Virus record (IMG/VR): IMGVR_UViG_3300010354_000100
Coordinates: 1 to 58,941 of that record
Source: a virus
Reading direction: 5' to 3' (one strand)
Length of the DNA: 58,941 bases
This document shows positions 43,357-53,325 of the stretch, in pieces. Positions within the stretch are counted from its first letter, which is position 1. Each line of letters starts with the position of its first letter. Under the pieces are notes generated by a model that saw only the letters and a list, made by a program, of their open reading frames with translations, searched no databases and was not told the origin of the DNA. The translations under genes and the position numbers were made by a program.

Positions 43357-43362
43357 TTCTGT

Positions 43363-43722
43363 ATGGACGTAACTTCTTTTGATAAGCAGGCATTCATGGA
43401 CTTCAACCAGTATCAATTCAGGTCAAGCCTCACGGCAAAGTATCCACAGGACAGGGCTGTTGAGTATTTAGTTCTTGGCCTTGCATCAGAAGCGGGAGAA
43501 GTTGCCGGCAAGTACAAGAAGATTATTCGCGACAAAGACGGAGTAATGACCGACGAAATGAAGCAGGACATGTCCGATGAAATTGGAGATGTGCTTTGGT
43601 ACTGTGCTCAACTCGCCAAAGCGCTTGACAACAGTCTTGGTGCCATTGCGGCAAACAATCTTGCAAAACTTGAATCGCGCCTTGAGCGAGGCAAGATAAG
43701 TGGTAGTGGCGACAAGCGATGA
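43363..43722 (+). CDS. mazG: MazG-like nucleoside triphosphate pyrophosphohydrolase
   Basis: 119 aa. ASEAGEVAGKYKK and DEIGDVLWYCAQLAKAL are the EEXXE/EXXD-like metal helices of MazG proteins, ending NLAKLESRLERGKI. Hydrolyses NTPs or dNTPs, fitting beside the RNR. No ribosome site; leaderless. Confidence 0.85.
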   Translation: MDVTSFDKQAFMDFNQYQFRSSLTAKYPQDRAVEYLVLGLASEAGEVAGKYKKIIRDKDGVMTDEMKQDMSDEIGDVLWYCAQLAKALDNSLGAIAANNLAKLESRLERGKISGSGDKR

Positions 43723-43747
43723 CTGTGATTAGCCTGTGGACATCAAA

Positions 43748-44029
43748 ATGAGCAAGCAAGATAAAATAAAAGAGACCCTTGAGATTCTCGCTGATGCGGT
43801 TGAAAAATCAGAGGAAGCCAATTCTGAATTCACAGTCAGGATTCATTCCACAGTTCTGCGTGATGCCTTGGAGTCGATTGAGACATGGAAGTTGATAGCC
43901 GAAGAATTTGCCAGGTCGATAACGGTAACGCAGGGCGAGATAAAGCCAAAGATTGCGGTCGATATTGAAAGATTTCTTGCGGCTCAGTGGACGTACAATC
44001 AGGTGGCAAGTGAAGATAATCCGCTATAG
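43748..44029 (+). CDS. small hypothetical protein
   Basis: 93 aa from ATG 43748; GTG 43736 is an in-frame alternative. Helical and acidic (ETLEILADAVEKSEEAN). Unassigned. Confidence 0.55.
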   Translation: MSKQDKIKETLEILADAVEKSEEANSEFTVRIHSTVLRDALESIETWKLIAEEFARSITVTQGEIKPKIAVDIERFLAAQWTYNQVASEDNPL

Positions 44030-44056
44030 TGGTACAAACAACAAATCGGAGGACTA

Positions 44057-44392
44057 ATGTCCAAAATTTCAGGAATTGACCTTGGTGACCCCAACAAGCC
44101 CTTTCAGGTATTTGGAAGTCAACTTGGAGGGCGCGACCAAGCAATAACCGTGCAACGTCCCAGTGCAAATATCAACAGGGACAAGATTGCTGCTCTTTCC
44201 AAGAATCTGAGTGCGCACATGAAGCAGATTCGTGCGACCATCGACAAACTTGAGGTCATGCAGGAGATGCTGACGGTCGATGATGACACCGACTCAATCG
44301 TGATGGACAAGGGTTTCGCTGACGAATACGAAACGCACGTCAAGAAACTGAAGGAATTGTTCGAGGAAGTGCTCAGGGCCTCGCAGCAATAG
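44057..44392 (+). CDS. helical hypothetical protein
   Basis: 111 aa, CGGAGG upstream. Long helices with heptad character (ALSKNLSAHMKQIRATIDKL; VKKLKELFEEVLRA). Overlaps the next GTG by one base. Confidence 0.6.
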   Translation: MSKISGIDLGDPNKPFQVFGSQLGGRDQAITVQRPSANINRDKIAALSKNLSAHMKQIRATIDKLEVMQEMLTVDDDTDSIVMDKGFADEYETHVKKLKELFEEVLRASQQ

Positions 44393-44658
44393 TGGCAACG
44401 AAAAAGAAACCGGCGCGGCAAAAAGCCACGTCCAAGAACAAGACAGAGACAAAGTGCGAGATTGACCTCATAGGCGGAAAATACGACGGTCAAAAATTTG
44501 GTGTGGTTTTCCCGACGCCCAAATACATCGTTTTATCCCTTGGCACGGAGTTGTACGAACGCCAAGACCCTGATATAGTGATAGACGCAACATACAGGTA
44601 CACAGACAATTGGGTCGCTTACAGAGAGTGGCTCAAGGAACAGGCACAGAACATCTAA
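44392..44658 (+). CDS. small hypothetical protein
   Basis: 88 aa, GTG start. Basic N-terminal tail then a beta-rich domain (EIDLIGGKYDGQKFGVVFP) resembling small phage proteins found before Cas4-like genes. Unassigned. Confidence 0.55.
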   Translation: MATKKKPARQKATSKNKTETKCEIDLIGGKYDGQKFGVVFPTPKYIVLSLGTELYERQDPDIVIDATYRYTDNWVAYREWLKEQAQNI

Positions 44659-45431
44659 TGACGAATCCAAAAGTTCAGACCGTAACGGTCAGCGGATATC
44701 GCTACTACAAGCATCCAAGCCTCAAAGTGCAGGCACCTTCAGTCACGTCAATCATTGACATGCTGCCGGCGCCATTCTTGCGGCAATGGAACAGCAAGGT
44801 CACCGCTAACGCTGCCGTCGACAACATCGAGTACGTCAACGAACTCATCATGGCGAACAAGCAAGAGAAAGCACGCTTGTGGCTCAAGGCTGCTCCAGAG
44901 CGAGAACTGTCCATCGCTGCGGATACTGGAGACCGCGTACACAAAGCGATTGAGAACAGAATTGCCGACCCATCAGCACCATACGACCACGACCTCGAAC
45001 CATACATTCAGAACTTTGACCAGTTCTGTGTTGAGTACGAACCAGAGTGGCTTCATGTAGAGCGGTCTGTTTTCTCAATCACGCATCTTTACGCCGGCTC
45101 ATTTGACGCGATAGCAATGATTCGCAACAAAATGACATTGCTTGACTTCAAGACGACACGCTCAGGCATCAGCGCAAAAGTTGCGCTTCAGTTGGCTGCG
45201 TATTCCAGGGCAGACGAAATGTTCGACGACAACATGAACTCCATGCCGCTGCCAGACATTCAACAGGGTGCCGCACTTTGGCTCAGGCCAGACAAGTGGG
45301 GATTCTTTCCGCTTCGGATAGAAGACGACATCTTCGACACATTCCTTGCCCTGCGCAGAACATTTGAATGGGAAGCCCGTCAATCAAAGACGGCAATGCT
45401 CGCACCAATAACTTACGAAAGGCAACAATGA
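44658..45431 (+). CDS. Cas4/RecB-like PD-(D/E)XK exonuclease
   Basis: 257 aa from ATG 44658 (TAATG overlap). GSFDAIA, LLDFKTT and LQLAAYS give the D, E/D-x-K and QxxxY motifs of RecB-family nucleases. Probable recombination or DNA-processing nuclease. No Fe-S cysteines seen. Confidence 0.85.
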   Translation: MTNPKVQTVTVSGYRYYKHPSLKVQAPSVTSIIDMLPAPFLRQWNSKVTANAAVDNIEYVNELIMANKQEKARLWLKAAPERELSIAADTGDRVHKAIENRIADPSAPYDHDLEPYIQNFDQFCVEYEPEWLHVERSVFSITHLYAGSFDAIAMIRNKMTLLDFKTTRSGISAKVALQLAAYSRADEMFDDNMNSMPLPDIQQGAALWLRPDKWGFFPLRIEDDIFDTFLALRRTFEWEARQSKTAMLAPITYERQQ

Positions 45432-45964
45432 GCACTATTGGAACAGAACCAACCACGTGGAATCAAGCAGCGTCCAGAGTGATTGTTGACGCGATGCTTG
45501 ATGCCTCACGTCTTAATCACAACGGGACGCTAGAGACTTCAACTTGCCAGGCAAGCATCATTAACGTGTTCGAGCAACTCGTTGACGATGTATTCCACTC
45601 CGAAATCCCAGGTACGGATTTTGTGCGAAGAAATATGTTCTGTTCATTGGCAGCCAATGGCATCATCGGCTATTCCAACGAAACACAGGTTTCCGTCGAC
45701 AAGGCGGGAATACAACTGCTGCAGACCGTAATTGGTAAGCAGCGGATGTACGGACACGGCAACATTGCACGCTTCGGGGTTCCGGGGCTCGTAATTCGTC
45801 TTAACGACAAATTAGAGAGACTCAAGAACATCCAAAAGCACGATGGCCCGGTTCTGTTTGAACCACTGCATGACACATGGCTTGACATTTGCGGTTATTC
45901 CGTGATTGCGGTCATGTGGATGAGCGACTGGTTCATGCTGGAACTGGAAGCCGGCCAACAATAA
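45428..45964 (+). CDS. DUF1599-like nucleotide-modification-associated protein
   Basis: 178 aa, ATGA overlap. RMYGHGNIARFGVPGLVIRLNDKLERL and DTWLDICGYSVIAVMW match, as I recall, the DUF1599/Nmad1 helical domain linked to nucleotide metabolism in phages. Preceded by an unassigned 80-residue N-terminal part. Confidence 0.6.
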   Translation: MSTIGTEPTTWNQAASRVIVDAMLDASRLNHNGTLETSTCQASIINVFEQLVDDVFHSEIPGTDFVRRNMFCSLAANGIIGYSNETQVSVDKAGIQLLQTVIGKQRMYGHGNIARFGVPGLVIRLNDKLERLKNIQKHDGPVLFEPLHDTWLDICGYSVIAVMWMSDWFMLELEAGQQ

Positions 45965-45988
45965 ACATCAGGTACATAGGAGATAAAT

Positions 45989-46408
45989 ATGACAGCACAG
46001 GTAACAGTGGTCGGGAATCTCACTGCAGAGCCCGAAATCAAGACCACTAAGACGGGGAGCAGTGTCCTCAAGGTTGGCGTAGCAGTCAACCGTCGCTGGA
46101 AGAACAAGCAGGACGAATGGGAAGAGGAAGTCTCTTTCTTTGACGTCAACGCTTGGGGCGAACTGGCAGACAACGTTGCTCAAAGCCTTTCCAAGGGCTC
46201 GCGAGTAATCGTCTCCGGAAGGCTTGAGCAGCAGAGTTGGGAGAACAAGGAAGGTCAGAAGCAGTCCAAGGTCGTCTTGGTCGCCGATGACATCGGTGTC
46301 TCCCTGCGCAAGGCCCAGGTAACCGGAATCAACAAGACCGGTCAGCAGGCGCAGCAGCAAAAGCCAGCGCCAAAGGGCAACACTTCCTGGGACGACGAGT
46401 CGTTCTGA
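45989..46408 (+). CDS. ssb: single-stranded DNA-binding protein
   Basis: 139 aa. OB fold (VTVVGNLTAEPEIKTTKTGS; FFDVNAWGELADNVAQSLSKG; VIVSGRLEQQSWENKEG), a Gln/Lys-rich linker and the acidic tip WDDESF. GGAGATAAAT upstream. Confidence 0.93.
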   Translation: MTAQVTVVGNLTAEPEIKTTKTGSSVLKVGVAVNRRWKNKQDEWEEEVSFFDVNAWGELADNVAQSLSKGSRVIVSGRLEQQSWENKEGQKQSKVVLVADDIGVSLRKAQVTGINKTGQQAQQQKPAPKGNTSWDDESF

Positions 46409-46417
46409 AGTAAGACT

Positions 46418-46471
46418 TACACCAATGGTGGTGCGAACACCTTTCCGGGTGCCAGCACTACCATTGGTGTA
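46418..46471 (+). terminator. 17-bp hairpin terminator after ssb
   Basis: TACACCAATGGTGGTGC pairs with GCACTACCATTGGTGTA with one G-U, with an inner CACC/GGTG hairpin, then GTTTCAT. Confidence 0.85.
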
Positions 46472-46520
46472 GTTTCATAAATATGGAAAAGTTGTCTGTT
46501 GGCACGGCAAAGGATAAGTC

Positions 46521-46751
46521 ATGGTTCTAGGAGCAATCATCGCCGCGGTACTTGCGATAGGCGTGTTTTTTGCGAGCAGATTTGTTCTTTTCTCAGACCG
46601 TGAGAGAGTTTCGATGTCGGTGCTGTTTGCTGGCGGGACTTGCATTTCCACTGGTGGATTCATGGTGGGACCAGAAGTTGGATTTTTTGTAACTGGCGCT
46701 CTTTTGATTTTCTTGAGCCTCTTGCTTGCGTATGAAAACGAAGGTGAATAA
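46521..46751 (+). CDS. small membrane protein
   Basis: 76 aa, AAAGGA upstream. Three hydrophobic segments (residues 2-20, 31-48, 54-72). Sits just before the portal gene; role unknown. Confidence 0.6.
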   Translation: MVLGAIIAAVLAIGVFFASRFVLFSDRERVSMSVLFAGGTCISTGGFMVGPEVGFFVTGALLIFLSLLLAYENEGE

Positions 46752-46753
46752 CG

Positions 46754-48916
46754 GTGGCATTCTTTAAGACTTTCAACAGGGCAGGCGCTGACGGATTCGT
46801 CGGGCTCACAGAAAAAAAGCGTTATGCGACAACCGGATATAGCCGCCCAGGAGAGCCATACAAGGACGGTTGGGATGTTGAACGTGGAATCAACCAGGCT
46901 CTTGACCGCGTGGTATGGGTATATAAAGCGGTTTACGCAATCGCCTCCAATGCAGCGTCACTACCGCTCGGAATACGAGTCGATGACTGGCGCATCGGTG
47001 AACTGACCTGGGAAGACCCGATTCTCAATCTTTTGAATCGCCGCCCCAATAAAAACACTGACGCCTTCTCGTTCAGGTTCATGCTCTCCTCGCAGGTGCT
47101 TTTGTCCAAGAAGGGCGCGTACGTAGAAGTTACGCGAAACAGGCTTGGTGATGTGACCTCGTTGTTCCTTCACCAGCCGCAGTATGTATTCCCAATTCCA
47201 GACCCAGTCAACTATGTCTCTGGCTATGCGGTTGAATATCCAAATACTCCGCGCAAAATAGTTGAGCCGGAGAACATGCTGTGGATTCGTGTTCCGCACC
47301 CGATTGACCCCTATAAGGGCCAGACACCACTGGAGTCTGCTGGACTTGCGATTGAGTTTGATTACTACTCGCGCGTCTATAACCGTAACTTTGTCATCAA
47401 CGACGGCCGCCCAGGTGGAATGTTGGTAATCAAAGGCGACATGGAAGAAGAGCAGAGCGAAGAAATCGCTCGCAGGTTCCGTGGAACGACTGGCTCAAAC
47501 ATCGGTGGTGCGGGTCGAATCACCGTGCTTTCGGCAGAAGACGCAAGTTTCATTGACACTGCTGTCAATCAGCGTGATGCGCAATACACAGAAGCGCGAA
47601 TGCAAAACAAGGAAGAAATTCTTCTTGCGTTTGGCGTCCCGGAGTCGGTGATTGGAAACGCTTCAGGTCGCACGTTTGCAAACGCAGACGTTGAACTTGA
47701 AGTGTTCTGGCGAGAAACGATGCTTCCGCATTTGACACTCCTTGAGCGTGCATTTGACATCCTTGACGATGACCCAAATACTTACTTCTCTTACGACCTT
47801 TCGTCTGTTGCCATTCTCAGCCGCGACGACAGAGAGCGCGCCAAGTTCCATCTTGAGGAACTAAAGCAGGGCGCAATCAGCATTGATGAATACCGAGAAC
47901 TGACTGGCCGAGAAGGCGTCGGTATGGACGACTTGCTCGTGCCGACCAACTTGTCGCCGGTGGTCATGTCTACCGATGGCAACGGGGCACAGCCTGGGGA
48001 GCGGGTAAACCCGAATCAAAATCCTGGTCGTCGACCAAATGACGCTCCCGATGCGGCAGTTCCTTCTGCGGGAGCCAATGCGCCATCTTCCCCGCAGGTT
48101 GATACCGACAACACCAATGACCCAAATCCTCGCCCTATTTACGCTCCAGCCATGTCGGAACTTTCCATCCCCGAACCAGAGGCGACCAAGGAAACGGTCA
48201 ACATTCAGCGCAGGACCCGCCAACTGGACCGACTTGAGGCCAGTGTGACCCTACAAATCGCTTCCTACTTCAAGCGCCAACAGCGTGTGGTGATGGAAAA
48301 AGCAGGCTCCAAGAAACTCAAGGAGCGTTGGGACTCAGGCGAAAAGATTGAAGTGGACGATTTCTTTGATATCGATATCTGGAATGGGCAGTTGGAGACT
48401 GACGGTAAGACGTGGATTTCAGCCGTATTCCTTGACGGCGCAATCGACATTGCCGGAGAAGGTTTCGATAAGTTGGACATGCAGGGCAAGGCTGTCCAGG
48501 AATTGATTGCCGACAGAATCAGCAATCTCCTGCTCGTGAACCAGACCACAAAAGTCAACATGCAGAAGATGCTTGATGCCTTTGCTGGACGCCCACACGC
48601 CTCCTTTGTCGCCGAACTGACAAAGTGGATGTCAGACTCCTTCTCCAAGAGAATTAAAACAATTGTCAGGACTGAAGTGTCCGGAGCGTTTAATGCCGGT
48701 CTACTCTGGGCGGCCCTTCAACTTGGCTACACGAAGAAGACTTGGGTCCATTCGAACGATGAGGACGGGCGTGCAGAACATCATCATGTCTCCAATGTGA
48801 CGATTGGAATCGCAGATAATTTTGATATCGAAGGCAAGTCAGTTCGCTTCCCGGGCGACTTCGTCGGCGATGGCACTTCAGTTATCAACTGCCGCTGCAC
48901 ATTGGCGTTTGCTTAG
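46754..48916 (+). CDS. portal protein fused to MuF-like head protein
   Basis: 720 aa, GTG start. Residues about 30-400 match HK97-type portals (VYKAVYAIASNAASLPLGIR; LRFPP-like GAYVEV; PLESAGLAIEFDYYSR; FGVPESVIGN). A Pro/Asn-rich linker (400-470) leads to a helical domain and a MuF-like end (RTEVSGAFNAG; HHVSN; INCRC). Forms the DNA-entry ring of the capsid. Confidence 0.88.
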   Translation: MAFFKTFNRAGADGFVGLTEKKRYATTGYSRPGEPYKDGWDVERGINQALDRVVWVYKAVYAIASNAASLPLGIRVDDWRIGELTWEDPILNLLNRRPNKNTDAFSFRFMLSSQVLLSKKGAYVEVTRNRLGDVTSLFLHQPQYVFPIPDPVNYVSGYAVEYPNTPRKIVEPENMLWIRVPHPIDPYKGQTPLESAGLAIEFDYYSRVYNRNFVINDGRPGGMLVIKGDMEEEQSEEIARRFRGTTGSNIGGAGRITVLSAEDASFIDTAVNQRDAQYTEARMQNKEEILLAFGVPESVIGNASGRTFANADVELEVFWRETMLPHLTLLERAFDILDDDPNTYFSYDLSSVAILSRDDRERAKFHLEELKQGAISIDEYRELTGREGVGMDDLLVPTNLSPVVMSTDGNGAQPGERVNPNQNPGRRPNDAPDAAVPSAGANAPSSPQVDTDNTNDPNPRPIYAPAMSELSIPEPEATKETVNIQRRTRQLDRLEASVTLQIASYFKRQQRVVMEKAGSKKLKERWDSGEKIEVDDFFDIDIWNGQLETDGKTWISAVFLDGAIDIAGEGFDKLDMQGKAVQELIADRISNLLLVNQTTKVNMQKMLDAFAGRPHASFVAELTKWMSDSFSKRIKTIVRTEVSGAFNAGLLWAALQLGYTKKTWVHSNDEDGRAEHHHVSNVTIGIADNFDIEGKSVRFPGDFVGDGTSVINCRCTLAFA

Positions 48917-48934
48917 CCTATACGCCAGGTTTAG

Positions 48935-48963
48935 TTACCCTGGACGTCTGCTCAATGTATAAT
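48935..48963 (+). promoter_or_regulatory. promoter for head genes
   Basis: TTACCC, 17 bp, TATAAT in the 65-base gap after the portal gene. Confidence 0.55.
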
Positions 48964-48981
48964 CGCTCGCCAGGAGGCTAG

Positions 48982-51594
48982 ATGGACCGCAAGAACGTTC
49001 CAGTTTCATCAGTTCGCGGCTTGAGCGAAGCAGATGGGATTGTAGAGGCAATCGTCTCCGTCACCAATGTCGTTGACTCTGTCAATGATGTCATCGAGCC
49101 TGGCGCGTATAAAAACACGCTACGCAAGCGCAATCCAAAAGGTGTGTGGTCTCACGACACAAACATTCCCGTTGCAAAAACTTTGAAAGTTGAAGAATTG
49201 ATGCCCGGCGACCAGAGACTGCCGGAAGATTTGCGACAGCAAGGCGCTGGGGCATTGCTAGTGAAGATGCAATTTAACTTGAACACGAGTCGTGGTCGTG
49301 ATGCTTTCTATGATGTTCAGTTCTTTGCAGAAGAGCAGGAATGGTCAATCGGTTATTCGGTTCCGGAAGGCAAGTCGACAACTGACGAAAAGAGCGGAGT
49401 GCGATTTATTAAGGCTCTTGAACTTTACGAATACTCGCCAGTCATTTTTGGCGCTGCTCCCAACACGCGAACTCTTAGCGTGAAAGATGATTTGACAATT
49501 GACGAAGAGAAGGCCTCACCAGAAGATGTAATGGTGGGTACGCCTGTCTCCTTCTCCGTCCCCAAGCCCCCCGACCAGACTGAGTCTGCTCACGGGATTG
49601 TCGAAAGAATTGCTCGCTCTGGAGAAGTGCGCCTACCAAACACATCTGAAACGCTTGAAGCAACTAGCGACGACCCAGTAGCCACCGTCCGCGTTTACGC
49701 GCGCATGGAGGATGGTTCGCATGAGCGAACAGACCGTCGCGTTATCAAGAATGTTTCAAAACTGCGCGTCATTGAAGACTTCCGCGAAGACGAAAAGGAA
49801 TACGCAGAGTACGAAGAAAAAGCCGGCAAGTATGACGACCTTGATTTTCGCATTCCTTCTGGCGTCAAGAAGCAGGCTCAAATTGGTCTTGACTGGTCAA
49901 AGGAATACAACCGTGGTGGTACTGCCGTTGGCAAGAACACCGCTCGCTATCTCATCAATAACAGCGTTGCCGGACCAGAAAAAGTGCGACATATCGCACG
50001 GTACTTCCCGCGCCATGAAGTTGACCTTCGCACACCATCCAACAGTCGACCCGGCGCAGATGGATACCCGGGCGCTGGCCTCATCGCTTGGAAGTTGTGG
50101 GGCGGAGATGCCGGCAAGACATGGTCAATGAAACTCGTCGAGGCAATGAATCGCCGTGACCAAAAATCACTTGAGGAAGAACTTGAGCAAAAGGCACCAG
50201 CAGTTTCCGCTTCAGTGGAAAAGACATTGCGTCAAAAAGTTGCAGACCATAACGAAAAGTACGGAGACAGTGCTGGCAAGCGCGCGACATACGCGATGCT
50301 CGCCGCCTCATATCGTCGCGGCATAGGTGCATACCGCACCAACCCGTCGTCTGTCCGTCCGTCTGTTTCTTCCGCAGAGCAGTGGGCGATGGCTCGCGTA
50401 AACGGTCTTTTGTATGCGCTGCGAACCGGCAGGTTCCGCCGCAAGCCTTATGACACCGACCTTCTGCCATCCGCTCATCCTTTGAGCACGCGCAGCAAAG
50501 ATATTTACACCGATATGCCCGAAGGCGAGCCGAGTGCATTTGGGGAGCCGCAAGGACTCAACCCTCCACGACGTCCACGTCGTCGCCGTCGTCGCACGGA
50601 CGAAGGCAAGCCGTATCGCATCTCGCGCAATATGGAAGGCTGCAGCGGGTATGCGGTTGTCAAAGAAGGTGAAAACTCACCGGTTCCTGGCGGCTGCCAC
50701 GAGACACTCGGCGAGGCTCGCCGACACATGGCTGCCCTGTATGCGGCAGAGACGTCAAAGTCAGATGATGTTGATACGGAGTCAAAGATGTATGAGCACG
50801 GAAGATTGCATCCCAACCTGACAGCAGATGAACAGGCTTTGCACGACGCCCTCATTCACATTGCCGACGTGCACGGCAAGTTTGATGAGGATGGCTCTGG
50901 AATCTGGGCTGGGTATGAAAGCCCTGCAGAAAATGATGAGAAGAGTATTGGCGTTAAGTGCGCCAACTGCACCCTGTATCAGGGTGATGGTGTTTGCTCG
51001 ATTATCAAGCAAAAAGTCAATGAAAATGGCAAGTGCCGTTTTGCTGTCATTCCCGACGGAGTGGTGGAGTGGAGCGGCATGAAGTCATATGCCGCTGCCA
51101 TCGATGAGTGGGAGCAGAGCGAAGAAGGAATCGACTGGGACGCCATTGAGGCAAAAGCAGACGGCGGTCCGATTCGCTCACACTCCTCTGCCGTACGCGA
51201 TGACACACCGATTGACCGCAGTGCAATTCTTGCTGTTCGCTCCCCGGAAACCCCAGAGTATTTCCGAAAGATTTTTGCGTATCAAACACCAAAGACTGAC
51301 GGAACCAGAAAGACCCACTACACCTTCATCCACCATCACATTTCAGAAGATGGTCGACCTGGCGCAGCAGCAATGTCTGAACTTCGTGTTCAGATGTCGG
51401 TGTTGAACGGCGCTCGCGGTGGTACTATTTTGCGCGGAGCAGACCGAAAGGCAGTTTACAATCATCTTGCCCGTCACTATCGTGACGGAGGAACCACACC
51501 ACCTTCTTTGAAGTCTGACGAGGAAGTGGATAATCTGATGATTAAGGCTGGATACATTACTGAGCCGCTTACGAAAGCAGAAGTAGATGAGTGA
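48982..51594 (+). CDS. multi-domain prohead protease fusion
   Basis: 870 aa, AGGAGG upstream. Residues 1-165 are an HK97-type prohead protease (ND-VIEPGAYK, H58 in WSHD, S122). Then a Tudor-like strand region (about 175-275), a domain with GGTAVGKNTARYLIN, a domain with GAYRTNPSSVRP and TDLLPSAHPLS, an Arg-rich linker (RRPRRRRRR), and a C-terminal domain with FAYQTP..THYTFIHH. Matures the capsid; the extra domains may act after injection or in the virion. Confidence 0.8.
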   Translation: MDRKNVPVSSVRGLSEADGIVEAIVSVTNVVDSVNDVIEPGAYKNTLRKRNPKGVWSHDTNIPVAKTLKVEELMPGDQRLPEDLRQQGAGALLVKMQFNLNTSRGRDAFYDVQFFAEEQEWSIGYSVPEGKSTTDEKSGVRFIKALELYEYSPVIFGAAPNTRTLSVKDDLTIDEEKASPEDVMVGTPVSFSVPKPPDQTESAHGIVERIARSGEVRLPNTSETLEATSDDPVATVRVYARMEDGSHERTDRRVIKNVSKLRVIEDFREDEKEYAEYEEKAGKYDDLDFRIPSGVKKQAQIGLDWSKEYNRGGTAVGKNTARYLINNSVAGPEKVRHIARYFPRHEVDLRTPSNSRPGADGYPGAGLIAWKLWGGDAGKTWSMKLVEAMNRRDQKSLEEELEQKAPAVSASVEKTLRQKVADHNEKYGDSAGKRATYAMLAASYRRGIGAYRTNPSSVRPSVSSAEQWAMARVNGLLYALRTGRFRRKPYDTDLLPSAHPLSTRSKDIYTDMPEGEPSAFGEPQGLNPPRRPRRRRRRTDEGKPYRISRNMEGCSGYAVVKEGENSPVPGGCHETLGEARRHMAALYAAETSKSDDVDTESKMYEHGRLHPNLTADEQALHDALIHIADVHGKFDEDGSGIWAGYESPAENDEKSIGVKCANCTLYQGDGVCSIIKQKVNENGKCRFAVIPDGVVEWSGMKSYAAAIDEWEQSEEGIDWDAIEAKADGGPIRSHSSAVRDDTPIDRSAILAVRSPETPEYFRKIFAYQTPKTDGTRKTHYTFIHHHISEDGRPGAAAMSELRVQMSVLNGARGGTILRGADRKAVYNHLARHYRDGGTTPPSLKSDEEVDNLMIKAGYITEPLTKAEVDE

Positions 51595-53017
51595 AGAGCA
51601 AGAAGTAGAACTGAAAGAAGCCGGACCCAACGGTCGCGTCGTCCCTGTTCACTCCACTTCGGTCGATTTGAGTTCTGCATGGGACCGAACTGCGCAATTC
51701 AAGAAGATGCGCTCCCCGGCGACTGCTGACTACTACAACGATATTTTTGCTTTTCAGTTGCCAAACACAAAGGGAACTCGCAAAACTCACTACTCTTTTA
51801 TTCACCACTTTGTCGGGACAAATGGTGCTGCAGGCGCAGCCTCTGGCCGGGCATTGGCAAACTCAGTTGCCGTCTTGAACGGCGGACGCCAAGGGACTGT
51901 TCTCCGTGGTGCAGCGCGACAGGGCGTGTACCGCCATATTGCTGCTCACTACAAGGACGCAGATAGGGAAGCACCAGAACTGAAGTCTGACGAGGACGTA
52001 GATGCAATCATGATGTTTAAGGGTCTTATCTCCGCCCCATTGGCAGAAACACTGGACCTGACCATCAAGGGTCTGGAGGATTTGGACAACATCATCGATG
52101 TCGAGAGCGATGTTTCTTGGTTTGACGGGGAACAAGAAATAAAGGGCATCGTTGTCGAGGCCGATGATGATGTCGCCCTCGTAGAGGAAGTTGACGAGAC
52201 TGGCGAGCGCACCGGCGAGTTGTATGAACTTGAGTATTCAGAAATAAAACTCCGAACATTCGTGGTTATGGAAAAAGCAGATGACATGCCAGAAAAGGGC
52301 GCAATCGTTTCTTGGGACACCTCAAAGGGCAAGTACTACGGCGATGTGGTTGAGGTCGTAACAGACGGGATGGCCCGCGGCGAGCCTCAGGGCCTTGAAA
52401 TCGAGGGCACGGAGGAGAATCCTGCCTTTATCGTCAGGGTCTGGATGATGGAGGAATACGAGGAAGAAGAAGACGAGCCAGAGGACGACGAGGACATGGA
52501 AGAGTCCTCAAAATCGACCAAATCAGAGGGCGAATGGCACTCAACCAACGTAACCGTCGTCGCCCGCGGCGACGCCCTGAAGGTAGAGGAAGCCTTGCCC
52601 ACCGGGACCGAAGAAAGTGACTACGATAGTGAAGAAGAAGATGAGGAGACAGCAATGAAGAGCATCGACCCAGAGTTCAGCGCGCTTGTCAAGCGTGTCA
52701 TCGAGCAGAACGCCGAAGTTCTGAAGCGTCTCGCAGAGTTGGACAGCGAAGAGAAGTCAGACGCAGTCGAAGAGACTCCTGCCGTTGAAGAGACTGTCAC
52801 CGAGGAAGTGAAGTCAGAGGAAGTTGCAGTCTCAACTGAGGAAGTCATCGCAGAAGAGACACCAGTCGTTGAAGCAGCAGCCGAAGAAGTCAAGTCAGAA
52901 GAAGTTGCGGTTGAAGCAGTTCAGGAAGAGCAGCCAATTGTTGAAGAGAAGGCCTCCATTTCGTTTGACGAACTCAAGGAGTTCCACAACTTGCTGAAGG
53001 AAGTCACCAAACAGTAA
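51587..53017 (+). CDS. scaffold-like acidic protein with duplicated protease-tail domain
   Basis: 476 aa overlapping the protease gene. Residues 30-125 (IFAFQLPNTKGTRKTHYSFIHH; AVLNGGRQGTVLRGAARQGVYRHIAAHY) duplicate the C-terminal domain of the protease. Then strand-rich KOW/Tudor-like segments, a very acidic run and Val/Glu repeats (VEETVTEEVKSEEVAV), the style of phage scaffolds. Confidence 0.65.
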   Translation: MSEEQEVELKEAGPNGRVVPVHSTSVDLSSAWDRTAQFKKMRSPATADYYNDIFAFQLPNTKGTRKTHYSFIHHFVGTNGAAGAASGRALANSVAVLNGGRQGTVLRGAARQGVYRHIAAHYKDADREAPELKSDEDVDAIMMFKGLISAPLAETLDLTIKGLEDLDNIIDVESDVSWFDGEQEIKGIVVEADDDVALVEEVDETGERTGELYELEYSEIKLRTFVVMEKADDMPEKGAIVSWDTSKGKYYGDVVEVVTDGMARGEPQGLEIEGTEENPAFIVRVWMMEEYEEEEDEPEDDEDMEESSKSTKSEGEWHSTNVTVVARGDALKVEEALPTGTEESDYDSEEEDEETAMKSIDPEFSALVKRVIEQNAEVLKRLAELDSEEKSDAVEETPAVEETVTEEVKSEEVAVSTEEVIAEETPVVEAAAEEVKSEEVAVEAVQEEQPIVEEKASISFDELKEFHNLLKEVTKQ

Positions 53018-53068
53018 CCACGCATGTGTTAAACTCTCCATGGGCGGATTTACCAACCATGGAGGCAC

Positions 53069-53323
53069 ATGGACTTCTACGAAGAATGCAAATCGGATAC
53101 CAAGCAGCACAAGTCGCTAAAAGTCGACAATCTGCTTGCGTCGTTAAATAAAAAAGATGCTGAGAGCCTCAAGAAGGCTTTGTTGGACCCAGATGTTCCC
53201 ACTCGTGCGATTGAGCGAGTTTTGCTCAATAACAAAATTGAATGCGGTTGCTGGGCAATAAATCAATGGCGTAAAACTAACGGGATTACGCTCCGCTCTT
53301 CTAACGCTATTGGAGGGAAATAA
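53069..53323 (+). CDS. small conserved-looking phage protein
   Basis: 84 aa, TGGAGG upstream after a CTCCATGG/CCATGGAG hairpin. LLDPDVPTRAIERVLLNNKIECGCWAINQWR resembles a helix-turn-helix found in phage structural operons. Unassigned. Confidence 0.6.
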   Translation: MDFYEECKSDTKQHKSLKVDNLLASLNKKDAESLKKALLDPDVPTRAIERVLLNNKIECGCWAINQWRKTNGITLRSSNAIGGK

Positions 53324-53325
53324 TC

